A stretch of 64,000 nucleotides of DNA, taken from positions 310,001 to 374,000 of the forward strand of contig NZ_JACHDY010000005.1 in the NCBI RefSeq assembly GCF_014201315.1. The letters run 5' to 3'. This document shows, in pieces, positions 34,988-42,945 of this stretch. Numbering within the stretch: position 1 is the first letter of the stretch; every line of letters starts with the position of its first letter. Made by a program: the position numbers and the translations under genes. The notes under the pieces are model-generated. The model was not told the origin of the DNA. It saw only the letters and a program-made list of their open reading frames with translations, and did not search any database. The stretch is from Edaphobacter lichenicola. GTDB taxonomy: Bacteria; Acidobacteriota; Terriglobia; Terriglobales; Acidobacteriaceae.

Positions 34988-35399
34988 CGTTTCTGACCTC
35001 CTCGTCTTGCGTGACGCGGATGTTCTCGCACTCAATGTCCACGTGAAGATCCGCAATGCGTCGTAGCGTATCTGCAGAAAGGAACCAATCCCGGTTGATC
35101 CCCGATACCTGGTTGTAGACGTGAAAAGTTCCGAAGAACTTCTTAGAGAGATCGGCGACTCTCTCACGCTTCAACGACAGTGCGCCAGCCAAGTACGCTA
35201 GCTGGTCGCCAACGTGGTCGGAATCGTCATCCTCAGGCTGCCAACACCATTCCGCTCCAAGTCTCGGACCAATCGCGTCCGGTGGACCAGGATCACCGAT
35301 TCGCTTCACCCGGCTCGGCTGGATTTCGAGAAGGCGAGTAATTTCATTGGGGTCAAACTTTCCACTAAGGCAAAAGTAAGGGTGCAATACCTGACTCAT
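34977..35399 (-). CDS. DUF4279 protein inside the trp cluster
   Basis: A 140-residue protein matching DUF4279: [18 protein letters not shown], then [11 protein letters not shown], then a variable half ending in acidic and polar residues. No enzyme motif is visible. Family members often occur as small single genes, some near toxin/immunity loci. Here it overlaps trpB upstream by four bases (ATGA) and trpA downstream by eleven. It is therefore made with tryptophan synthase, which is unexpected. It has no signal peptide or membrane segment. Confidence 0.85.
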   Translation of the reverse strand: MSQVLHPYFCLSGKFDPNEITRLLEIQPSRVKRIGDPGPPDAIGPRLGAEWCWQPEDDDSDHVGDQLAYLAGALSLKRERVADLSKKFFGTFHVYNQVSGINRDWFLSADTLRRIADLHVDIECENIRVTQDEEVRNDVR

Positions 35400-36631
35400 C
35401 CTTTCGCTCCTTCCAGGCTCAACTCTTTCCGGAGAATCCCCATATCCTTATCGCCACGTCCCGACAGATTCACCATCAACACATCCGTCTTCGCCATCGT
35501 CGGCGCCAGTCGAATTGCCTCCGCAACCGCATGAGCACTCTCAAGCGCAGGCAGAATCCCCTCCGTCCGCGACAGCGTCACCGTTGCCTTCAACGCCGCA
35601 TCATCCGAGCACGAAACATAGCTCGCCCGCCCGGAATCATGCAGCATCGCGTGCTCCGGACCCACGCTCGCATAGTCCAGCCCGGCAGAGACCGAGTGCG
35701 TACTGCTCACCTGGCCGGCATCATTTTGTAACACATACGAGTACGTACCCTGCAGCACGCCCGGCAAGCCGCCGCCTACCTTTTGAAACCGCGCCGCATG
35801 CTCTCCCAGCGCCGTCCCTCGCCCGCCAGCCTCAACACCGATCAACTGCACATTCGCATCCGGCAAAAACTCATAGAACGCACCAATTGCATTCGAGCCG
35901 CCGCCCACGCAGGCAACGATCGCCGTAGGCAGCTTCCCCTCCTGCTCCAGCATCTGCGCCCGCGCCTCACGGCTGATCACGCGATGAAAGTCCCGAACCA
36001 TCGTCGGATAAGGATGCGCCCCCAGCGCACTGCCGAGAATGTAGTAGGTCGTCCGAACATTCGTCACCCAGTCCCGCATAGCCTCGTTGATGGCGTCCTT
36101 CAGCGTAGCCGACCCCGCCGAAACTCCACGCACCTCCGCCCCCAGCAGCCGCATCCGGTACACATTCAGCTCCTGCCGCCGCATGTCCTCCTCACCCATA
36201 TAGACGACGCACTCCAGACCCAGCAACGCGCAGACCGTCGCCGTCGCCACCCCATGCTGCCCCGCGCCCGTCTCCGCAATAATCCGTTGCTTCCCCATCC
36301 TCCGCGCCAGCAGCCCCTGGCCCAGCGCGTTATTGATCTTGTGTGCGCCGGTATGCAGCAGATCTTCGCGCTTCAAATAAATCTTCGCCCCACCCAACTG
36401 CCCGGTCAGTCTCTTCGCAAAGTAGAGCGGAGTAGGCCGCCCACAGTAGTGGTGCAGCAGGTCATCCAGCTCAGCCTGAAACGCTGCATCCTTTTGAGCC
36501 AGCGCATACGCCTCCTCCAGCTCCTCAAGCGCCGCCATCAGCGTCTCCGGCACATACCTCCCGCCATACACGCCAAACCGCCCCGCCACCGCCGCACCTA
36601 TAGTCGTCCCTGCACTCGAACCTGCACTCAT
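35396..36631 (-). CDS. trpB: Tryptophan synthase beta chain
   Basis: The PLP Lys is in [32 protein letters not shown]-type phosphate binding ([16 protein letters not shown]), [14 protein letters not shown] and [10 protein letters not shown] are as in TrpB1. 411 residues from MSAGSSAG at 36631, where AGGAGAGG is 4 bases upstream. It is the first gene of the aromatic cluster and lies 37 bases behind a terminator-like hairpin. Confidence 0.96.
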   Translation of the reverse strand: MSAGSSAGTTIGAAVAGRFGVYGGRYVPETLMAALEELEEAYALAQKDAAFQAELDDLLHHYCGRPTPLYFAKRLTGQLGGAKIYLKREDLLHTGAHKINNALGQGLLARRMGKQRIIAETGAGQHGVATATVCALLGLECVVYMGEEDMRRQELNVYRMRLLGAEVRGVSAGSATLKDAINEAMRDWVTNVRTTYYILGSALGAHPYPTMVRDFHRVISREARAQMLEQEGKLPTAIVACVGGGSNAIGAFYEFLPDANVQLIGVEAGGRGTALGEHAARFQKVGGGLPGVLQGTYSYVLQNDAGQVSSTHSVSAGLDYASVGPEHAMLHDSGRASYVSCSDDAALKATVTLSRTEGILPALESAHAVAEAIRLAPTMAKTDVLMVNLSGRGDKDMGILRKELSLEGAKG

Positions 36632-36660
36632 CGGCCTCTCCTCGAATCTCGCCTTGCACA

Positions 36661-36692
36661 AAACAAAAGCCGCGACTTGGAAGGTCGCGGCT
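36661..36692 (-). terminator. Terminator between relA and trpB
   Basis: Perfect 9-bp stem AGCCGCGAC/GTCGCGGCT (36668-36676, 36684-36692) followed on the minus strand by TTTTGTTT. It could end the relA transcript, or act as an attenuator in the trpB leader. Confidence 0.75.
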
Positions 36693-36740
36693 CGTATGGA
36701 TGTCGAATCAACTGAAGTTACAGATATCTCTCAGATGAAG

Positions 36741-36812
36741 CTACTCCGCCGAGGCCGCTATTGAGCGCCAATAGCGGAGAATAAACGAAATTCGGCTGGA
36801 CTGAAGAATCAT
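36741..36812 (-). promoter_or_regulatory. Possible trp leader peptide and hairpins
   Basis: A 23-codon frame from ATG at 36812 to TAG at 36741 contains one Trp codon, which lies in the loop of the hairpin CCGCTATT/AATAGCGG (36755-36777). An overlapping pairing CTCCGC/GCGGAG (36744-36749 with 36774-36779) would exclude the first. The terminator hairpin lies about 50 bases downstream. The ribosome site is weak and only one Trp codon is present, so this is tentative. Confidence 0.3.
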
Positions 36813-36866
36813 CTTGCTATCAACCATACATCCTGCTCACCGCCTCTGCAACCCTGCGCCGCGAAC

Positions 36867-39344
36867 CTAGATCTTCTGCACCCTCTGCACATCCCGAACC
36901 CCCGGCACCTTGCGCAGATTCTGCACTAGCTTGTTCAGGTGCCTCACATCCACCGTCTCCACCACAAAGTCCACCATCACCTGGCCATCCGGCAAAGGCT
37001 TGGTATCCACGCTGCGAATATTGGTCCCATCGTCGGAGATGATCGCCGTAAACTCCTTCAGCATCCCCGCCCGGTCATCACACAACACCGTCAACTTCAC
37101 CGGATACGTCTGCGCCTTATTCGTTCCCGGCTCGGTCGGCGATGGCGACCACTCCACCTGAATCCTTCTATCCGACTCGTACAACAAATTCTGCACATTC
37201 GGACAGCTTCGCGCATGCACCGCCACGCCCTTGCCCCGCGTCACATACCCCACAATCTCCTCACCGCGAATTGGGTTACAACAACGCGCCCGGTACACCA
37301 GCAGATCGTCCTGCCCCTCCACCTGCAGCGAGTCCGAACCCTTCCCGAAGAAGACTCGCTTCACCGCCTCCGACATCTGCCCAACCACATTGCCGACTCC
37401 ACCCTCCGGCAACGCAGGCTCCGCCGACATCGTCGAACCCGGCTCCAGTTTATTCAGAACCTGCCGCGCCGAAAACTTCCCAAACCCAACACCCGCCAGC
37501 AGCTCCGCCTGCGTCCCCAGCCCATACTCACTGGCGACCCTGTCGTAGTCGGCCTCATGAAACTTGCCCAGTGCCAGCTTGTACTTTCTCGCCTCGCGGT
37601 CCAGCAGCTTCTTGCCGATCTCGATCGCGCGCTCCCGCTGATGTTCATTCAGCCAGTGCTTGATCTTGTTCCGCGCCCGCGAGCTCTTCGTAAAGCTAAG
37701 CCAGTCGCGGCTCGGAGCATGTCCAGCCTGCGTCGAAATCTCGACAATATCCCCATTCCGCAGCTTCGTTCGCAGCGGCACAATCCGTCCATTCACCTTC
37801 GCGCCCACCGTCGTATTCCCCACCTCGGTGTGGATCGCATAAGCAAAATCAATCGGGCTCGCATCCTTCGGCAGCACCACCACCTTGCCCTTCGGAGTAA
37901 AGGTGTAGACCTCCTCCGGATACAAATCGATCTTCAGCGTCGACATGAACTCATTGGGATCGGTCATCTCCCGCTGCCATTCCATCAACTGCCGCACCCA
38001 CGCCAGCCTCTGCTCATCCTTCGCGCTTACGTTGTCGGACGCCTTGTACTTCCAGTGCGCCGCGATGCCCTCCTCCGCAACGCGATGCATATCCTCCGTA
38101 CGAATCTGCACCTCGAACTGATGCTCCCCCTCCGCGATCAGCGTCGTATGCAGCGACTGATAAAGATTCGGCCGAGGCATAGCGATAAAGTCCTTAATCC
38201 TGCCCGGCACCGGCCGCCAGATCGAGTGCAACAACCCCAGCAGCGCATAGCAGTCCTGCACCGAGTTACAAATCACCCGAATCGCCAGCAGATCATAGAC
38301 CTGATCAACCGGAATCTTCTGATCCACCAGCTTCTGCTGAATCGAATACAGCCGCTTGATCCGCGACTCCACCCGCCCCTGAATCTTGAACTCCTTCAGC
38401 TTCGCCTCAAGCTGCTTCACAATCTTCTGAAGAAACTCTTCGCCCTTCCCGCGCAGCGCGTCCACCTCAGTCGACACCTGCTCATACGCATAAGGATCGG
38501 TATACCGAAACGCCAGATCCTCCAGCTCGCCGCGCAGTTTGCCCATGCCCAGCCGATGCGCCAGCGGAGCATAGATATCCAGCGTCTCCCGCGCAATCTT
38601 CTGCTGCTTCTCCGGCTTCAAATGCTCAAGCGTTCGCATATTATGCAGCCGGTCCGCCAGCTTGATGATCACCACTCGAACATCGGTCACCATCGCCAGC
38701 AGCATCTTGCGAATATTCTCCGCCTGGTGATCCTCGCGATTCGCAAACTTGATCTTCTCCAGCTTCGTCACGCCCTCGACGATGTGCGCCACCTGGTCGC
38801 CAAACCGCTTCGCAATTTCAGCAGACGTAACATCGGTATCCTCGACCGCATCATGCAGCAACCCAGCCGCAATCGCAGTCGAATCCATCTTCAGCTCCGC
38901 CAGCACCTGCGCCACTTCCAGCGGATGAATAATGTAAGGCTCGCCGCTCGCCCGCTTCTGTCCCTCATGCTGCTGCAAGCAGAACACCCAGGCGCCGCGA
39001 ATAATCTCCAGATCATCCGCCGGCCGGTTCTCATGCACCGTCTCCAGCAGCCGGTGAAACTTCGCATCCACCGCATGGATATCCTTCGCCGAACTGCCCG
39101 TCAGGTGGCTCGCCGAAGACTCCTCCACGCCCGCAATCACCAGCGCCGAGGCATCAGGCGCCGCAGACTTCTTCTTCTTCACGCGAGACGTCGTGTCCGA
39201 TCCAACCGGTGGTTCCGCGACCGGAAGAGCTGCTTCCAGCTCGATCCCCGTATCGGTATGTTCCACATCCGGCTGGCTCTTCGGTTCGTCGTGCGGCTTC
39301 GTCTGCGGGCCAGCCTGCGAAGAGGCCGGAGGAGCGATTGCCAT
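36867..39344 (-). CDS. RelA/SpoT family (p)ppGpp synthetase/hydrolase
   Basis: An 825-residue stringent-response enzyme with a Pro/Lys-rich N-terminal extension of about 95 residues. The HD hydrolase domain has HPLEVAQVLAEL and GLLHDAVEDTD; its HD pair is intact, so hydrolysis is likely. The synthetase domain (VYDLLAIRVI, GRIKDFIAMPRPNLYQSLHT), a TGS domain (YTFTPKGKVVVLPKDASPIDFAYAIHTEVG), a zinc-finger-like region (ARCCNPIRGEEIVG) and a C-terminal ACT domain (LTVLCDDRAGMLKEFTAIIS) follow. Probably the single bifunctional Rel of this organism. The start ATG at 39344 has no clear ribosome site. Confidence 0.95.
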   Translation of the reverse strand: MAIAPPASSQAGPQTKPHDEPKSQPDVEHTDTGIELEAALPVAEPPVGSDTTSRVKKKKSAAPDASALVIAGVEESSASHLTGSSAKDIHAVDAKFHRLLETVHENRPADDLEIIRGAWVFCLQQHEGQKRASGEPYIIHPLEVAQVLAELKMDSTAIAAGLLHDAVEDTDVTSAEIAKRFGDQVAHIVEGVTKLEKIKFANREDHQAENIRKMLLAMVTDVRVVIIKLADRLHNMRTLEHLKPEKQQKIARETLDIYAPLAHRLGMGKLRGELEDLAFRYTDPYAYEQVSTEVDALRGKGEEFLQKIVKQLEAKLKEFKIQGRVESRIKRLYSIQQKLVDQKIPVDQVYDLLAIRVICNSVQDCYALLGLLHSIWRPVPGRIKDFIAMPRPNLYQSLHTTLIAEGEHQFEVQIRTEDMHRVAEEGIAAHWKYKASDNVSAKDEQRLAWVRQLMEWQREMTDPNEFMSTLKIDLYPEEVYTFTPKGKVVVLPKDASPIDFAYAIHTEVGNTTVGAKVNGRIVPLRTKLRNGDIVEISTQAGHAPSRDWLSFTKSSRARNKIKHWLNEHQRERAIEIGKKLLDREARKYKLALGKFHEADYDRVASEYGLGTQAELLAGVGFGKFSARQVLNKLEPGSTMSAEPALPEGGVGNVVGQMSEAVKRVFFGKGSDSLQVEGQDDLLVYRARCCNPIRGEEIVGYVTRGKGVAVHARSCPNVQNLLYESDRRIQVEWSPSPTEPGTNKAQTYPVKLTVLCDDRAGMLKEFTAIISDDGTNIRSVDTKPLPDGQVMVDFVVETVDVRHLNKLVQNLRKVPGVRDVQRVQKI

Positions 39345-39588
39345 AGTTCATTATAGGCCGAGCAGTCAACTCCTTAGCAGCCCTGGGCAGTATCGACATA
39401 GAGTACGACTGAAGATCTGTCATTTCGACCGGCGAGGGACGGCCGTTTGTCCCGCATAGTTGGAGAAACCTGCCGTTTGCCGCTGCCAGTCCAACGCCGA
39501 TCCCTGGACCAATTGAGAACGAACCCGGCCTGGGGACGGAGCGGAGTATGACACGGAATCGTTGCGCGAGAAATGCAGATGCGCCGGT

Positions 39589-41775
39589 CTAAAACAGTTT
39601 GATCATCCAGGCGTTGCTGTTTACGGCGGCCGAGGGCATCGCGATGTGCTGGCCGTCTGGAGATGGGAGCGCCCAGGTTGTATTGCTTCCCTTGGGCTCC
39701 CAGAGTGGAGTTGCATTTCCTTCGAGATCGACATGGAGCAGGACGGCCCGAGGTTGAAGAGTACATATGAAAAATCCTGAGCCATCGGCGGTCCAATCAA
39801 GAGAGATCCCGTTAGTCCAACCCTTGACGGTGATGGTCTCCATGGTGTGTGTTTCTATCGAAAGCACGTAGATCTCAGGGGCGTCCCGGCGCTGGATCGC
39901 GATTCGGGTGCCGTCTGGTGAGAGGGCCCAGCCATAATCGGACTTCCAGTCCACTCTGAATCGCCCCAGCTCGGGTCCCCGGCCCGCGACGGGGTCAACA
40001 CTCCAGAAGACGAGTTGATCTTTAGCCACCGTGGCAATGGCGCAGAGCCGTGATGGTGCCAGAGCGCAACTTGGGGTATCGAACAGGGCATCCCGAAGAA
40101 TCACCTGCGGCGTGCCTCCTGCCATTGCTACTTTCTTCAGATCCATGGAGGTACCGGGGACGTAGCCAGCCGGAAATGGTTCGTACAAGAGCCACGCGCC
40201 GTCAGGAGTGACACGTCCGATTAGATTCCCCAGCCCGGCCGATTCGATACCTGTGACAATCGGTGTGACCTCACCGCCCGTAAAGGGGTATCGAAAGAAA
40301 CCCATCTTCGGGCCGCGATTAGACGCAAAGACAACCTCCCGGCTATCGGGGGTCCATGCCACGGGCCATTCCTGTCCTTCGGTCGAGGTAAGGGGCCTGG
40401 GAGGACTGATCCGTTTTGTGCCGGGTTCGAAACCGGCGACATAGACGCTGACCTCGAATGATCTCTTCAGAAATACAAGCTTCTTACTGTCCGATGTCGC
40501 GGACGTGGTGTCGACGCAGAAGCCCGTATTATGCGTCAACTGCTTCGGCGCGGCTGAGAAGGTGCCCTCGGTCTTGTTGAGGCGCGCAACCCAGTAGTTG
40601 CAGGTCTCTCCCGTTCGGTCGCTTTCACCGAGGACGTAGAGTAGCCGCCCATCCTGCAACCAGTAGAGGCTCCGCAGTGCGTTGTCAGACAAAAGGGTTA
40701 CCGGAGGCCCGCCTTTGAGCTCTCGAGTTTCCATCGAGATCTGGAATTGTCCCGACTTTCCTGCATATCTGAGGTACGCGATGCGATCGCTGTCAGGCGA
40801 CCACTGAACAAAGCCGAACGCGTTCGCTTCGCCGGCGTCGTCAAGCTTTCGCAGGTCATTCCCCTTCGTGTCCATCAGCCATAGCTCAGACATCGGGCCG
40901 TTGATGCGCGTGGCTTTTGTAAGAACGATGGAGGAGCCATCAGGAGAGAGCGTCCACGCGATGGCGTTATCGCGAACCTTTTTTAGTTTGCCCGCCAGAA
41001 CAGAGCCTTGCCAGATCACAGAATGACCGTCTCCTCCAAACTCGTTAACGAGGAATTGCGAACCATCCGGAAACCATTGAAAACTCCAATTGATTTGTCT
41101 CTCCTCAGGCTCGGACTGCCGCTCGATGTCACGCACCTCACCGGTCCGCAGCAGTGTGATGTGCACTCCGGTGATGTCACCGAAGAGGAGATATTTGCCG
41201 TCGGGAGAGATCGCAACCCCGGAGAGTGGGTTATCGGAAGAATGTCGAGTAAGTTGCGACTCGCCAAGTTCTGTCTGAGATGCTTGTCTTCGCGACCATA
41301 GAGCGCGTCCGACGGCGAGCAGAAGAAGAGCGGCTGCTACGAGCGACCACCGACGGAACCAGGAGACAGAAGAATGGACGGCTCCGGAAGAATCAGACCT
41401 GCCCGGCACTGCAGCCGGAAGTTGCTCTAAGTTGCCAAGAACATCGTCGTCCGAGGTTTCGACCGGGGGAAGAAATCGATATCCCACTGTCGGCACCGTG
41501 ACGATAAATCGTGGCGCCGCGGGGTCGTCCCCCAGTACCCGCCGCAAAACCGCAACGCTGCGGGTGAGTGAGTTGTCGGTGACCGCCGCTTCGCTCCAAA
41601 CCGCGTTCAGAAGCTCATCTTTCGTGATAAGCCTGCCCGGGTTGTGAAGAAAAAAGAGGAGTAAGCGAAACGCCTTCGGCTCGACGCGTGACACCTCGTT
41701 TTCTCTCGTCACGGTGAACTCGCGCTCACGGACCTCGACCCCTCCGAACCTGAAAACACGATACTTATGGTCCAT
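39589..41775 (-). CDS. Membrane-anchored winged-helix regulator with PD40/TolB-like propeller
   Basis: A CadC/ToxR-like architecture of 728 residues. An OmpR-type DNA-binding domain covers residues 1-105 (KAFRLLLFFLHNPGRLITKDELLNAVW, SVAVLRRVLGD, PTVGYRF). A linker and one membrane segment (WSLVAAALLLLAVGRALW, about 145-162) follow. The periplasmic part has repeated WD40-like PD40 blades (DGKYLLFGD, PDSDRIAYLR, PDSREVVFASNRG, DGTRIAIQRR). This domain pairing is abundant in Acidobacteriota. It senses an unknown periplasmic signal. The start is ATG 41775; a GTG precedes it directly. Confidence 0.9.
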   Translation of the reverse strand: MDHKYRVFRFGGVEVREREFTVTRENEVSRVEPKAFRLLLFFLHNPGRLITKDELLNAVWSEAAVTDNSLTRSVAVLRRVLGDDPAAPRFIVTVPTVGYRFLPPVETSDDDVLGNLEQLPAAVPGRSDSSGAVHSSVSWFRRWSLVAAALLLLAVGRALWSRRQASQTELGESQLTRHSSDNPLSGVAISPDGKYLLFGDITGVHITLLRTGEVRDIERQSEPEERQINWSFQWFPDGSQFLVNEFGGDGHSVIWQGSVLAGKLKKVRDNAIAWTLSPDGSSIVLTKATRINGPMSELWLMDTKGNDLRKLDDAGEANAFGFVQWSPDSDRIAYLRYAGKSGQFQISMETRELKGGPPVTLLSDNALRSLYWLQDGRLLYVLGESDRTGETCNYWVARLNKTEGTFSAAPKQLTHNTGFCVDTTSATSDSKKLVFLKRSFEVSVYVAGFEPGTKRISPPRPLTSTEGQEWPVAWTPDSREVVFASNRGPKMGFFRYPFTGGEVTPIVTGIESAGLGNLIGRVTPDGAWLLYEPFPAGYVPGTSMDLKKVAMAGGTPQVILRDALFDTPSCALAPSRLCAIATVAKDQLVFWSVDPVAGRGPELGRFRVDWKSDYGWALSPDGTRIAIQRRDAPEIYVLSIETHTMETITVKGWTNGISLDWTADGSGFFICTLQPRAVLLHVDLEGNATPLWEPKGSNTTWALPSPDGQHIAMPSAAVNSNAWMIKLF

Positions 41776-41881
41776 CACAAACGCATCACCCCCTCTCCGA
41801 GAAGCATCACGTTCCGATCACGACCATGCAGACGAATGCGAGGAGAGTTTCACCCAGCCGATCCGGCTGAGGTGATCTCCG

Positions 41882-42787
41882 ATGTTCAAGTTCAAGGTAC
41901 TCGCACTCACTCTGCCCCTCATTCCTTTGCTACACGCAAGAGCACAATGCCCGGGAAATGTGGCAAGTCTACACGTGCGCGTCATAGAGCGCTCACTGGT
42001 CGTCGTTCCGGTGAAGATCAATCACAGCGGTCCATACGACATGGTGGTCGATACCGGCGCTCAGGTCACCACAATTGATCCGGCGCTCCAAACCGAGCTC
42101 CATCTCTCGACCGAGGGGACCGCCGGTGTGATCGGAGCGGGGGTCTATGAGCGGGACAACCTGATTCGACTCGATCTGTTGGAGGCAGGTTCCCAGGCCG
42201 TTGCCAGTGCGCTCGCGGTGGTAGGGGACTTGCGACAGTTGCAGGTAGCCGACAAGAATATCCGGGGAATTCTCGGCTCCAACTTTTTAGGACACTTCGA
42301 TATGCTGCTGGACTACGCCCATGGCGTTCTTTGCCTCGACGACGGAAAGCGTCTACAGCAGAAGGTGAAGGGCGAACATATCGCGCTGATAAAAGCAGCG
42401 AAGTCGGACGAAGGCCCACCCTTTACGGAACGATCCGTGATTACCGTGAGAGTATCCGGCGTCAATGCTCGGGATCTCCATCTGATTCTTGACTCAGGCA
42501 GCAACGCCCCACTGTTGTTTAACAGCGCCCTACTGCCCGTGGATCTGTCGAAGAATGCTGTTCTGACGAGAGTCGACGGCAAGGGAGTGAAACGGAGGTT
42601 TGCCGTCCTGATGGCGCCGGATATTCAGGTTGGCACGCATTCGTTTCACCGGATCCCATTTGTCACACCGATAGACACAGGGAGAGATGTACCAAAGCTG
42701 CAAGAAGATGGGCTGCTACCAACGGTGCTCTTTCAGTGGATCTACATCAGCCACTCCCAGGCATACGCAGTGATTGAGCCGTGGTAG
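41882..42787 (+). CDS. Secreted retropepsin-like aspartic protease
   Basis: A 301-residue protein with signal peptide (KVLALTLPLIPLLHARA). It has two aspartyl protease half-motifs: VVDTGAQVTTID near residue 58 and LILDSGSNAPLLF near residue 203. Each carries an Asp-Thr/Ser-Gly triad, so one chain could form the active site. The layout resembles the PDZ-less acidobacterial retropepsin-like family (gag-asp/pepsin-like). It is transcribed divergently from the PD40 regulator, 106 bases apart, and may be its target (inference). Confidence 0.87.
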   Translation: MFKFKVLALTLPLIPLLHARAQCPGNVASLHVRVIERSLVVVPVKINHSGPYDMVVDTGAQVTTIDPALQTELHLSTEGTAGVIGAGVYERDNLIRLDLLEAGSQAVASALAVVGDLRQLQVADKNIRGILGSNFLGHFDMLLDYAHGVLCLDDGKRLQQKVKGEHIALIKAAKSDEGPPFTERSVITVRVSGVNARDLHLILDSGSNAPLLFNSALLPVDLSKNAVLTRVDGKGVKRRFAVLMAPDIQVGTHSFHRIPFVTPIDTGRDVPKLQEDGLLPTVLFQWIYISHSQAYAVIEPW

Positions 42788-42867
42788 CGATCTTTGGTGG
42801 TGGCGGCCCAACTTGGGGCTCCTTGTGGCGGATGCGGCCTACTCATACTGAAACGATCGCCAGAAAA

Positions 42868-42913
42868 ACACCGATCCCCACGTCTCAAAGTTCGTAAGGA
42901 CGTGGGGAATCGG
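42868..42913 (-). terminator. Terminator of the beta-helix gene
   Basis: Long hairpin pairing CCGAT-CCCCACGTC (42871-42884) with GACGTGGGG-ATCGG (42899-42913); read on the minus strand it is followed by TGTTTTTC. Confidence 0.75.
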
Positions 42914-42945
42914 GGTTGAACAGAACATCTTTCCGCTGCGTACTA

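Noticed and set aside
36939-39356. An 805-codon plus-strand frame
   Set aside because: Antisense of relA, Arg/Leu/His-rich with no motif.
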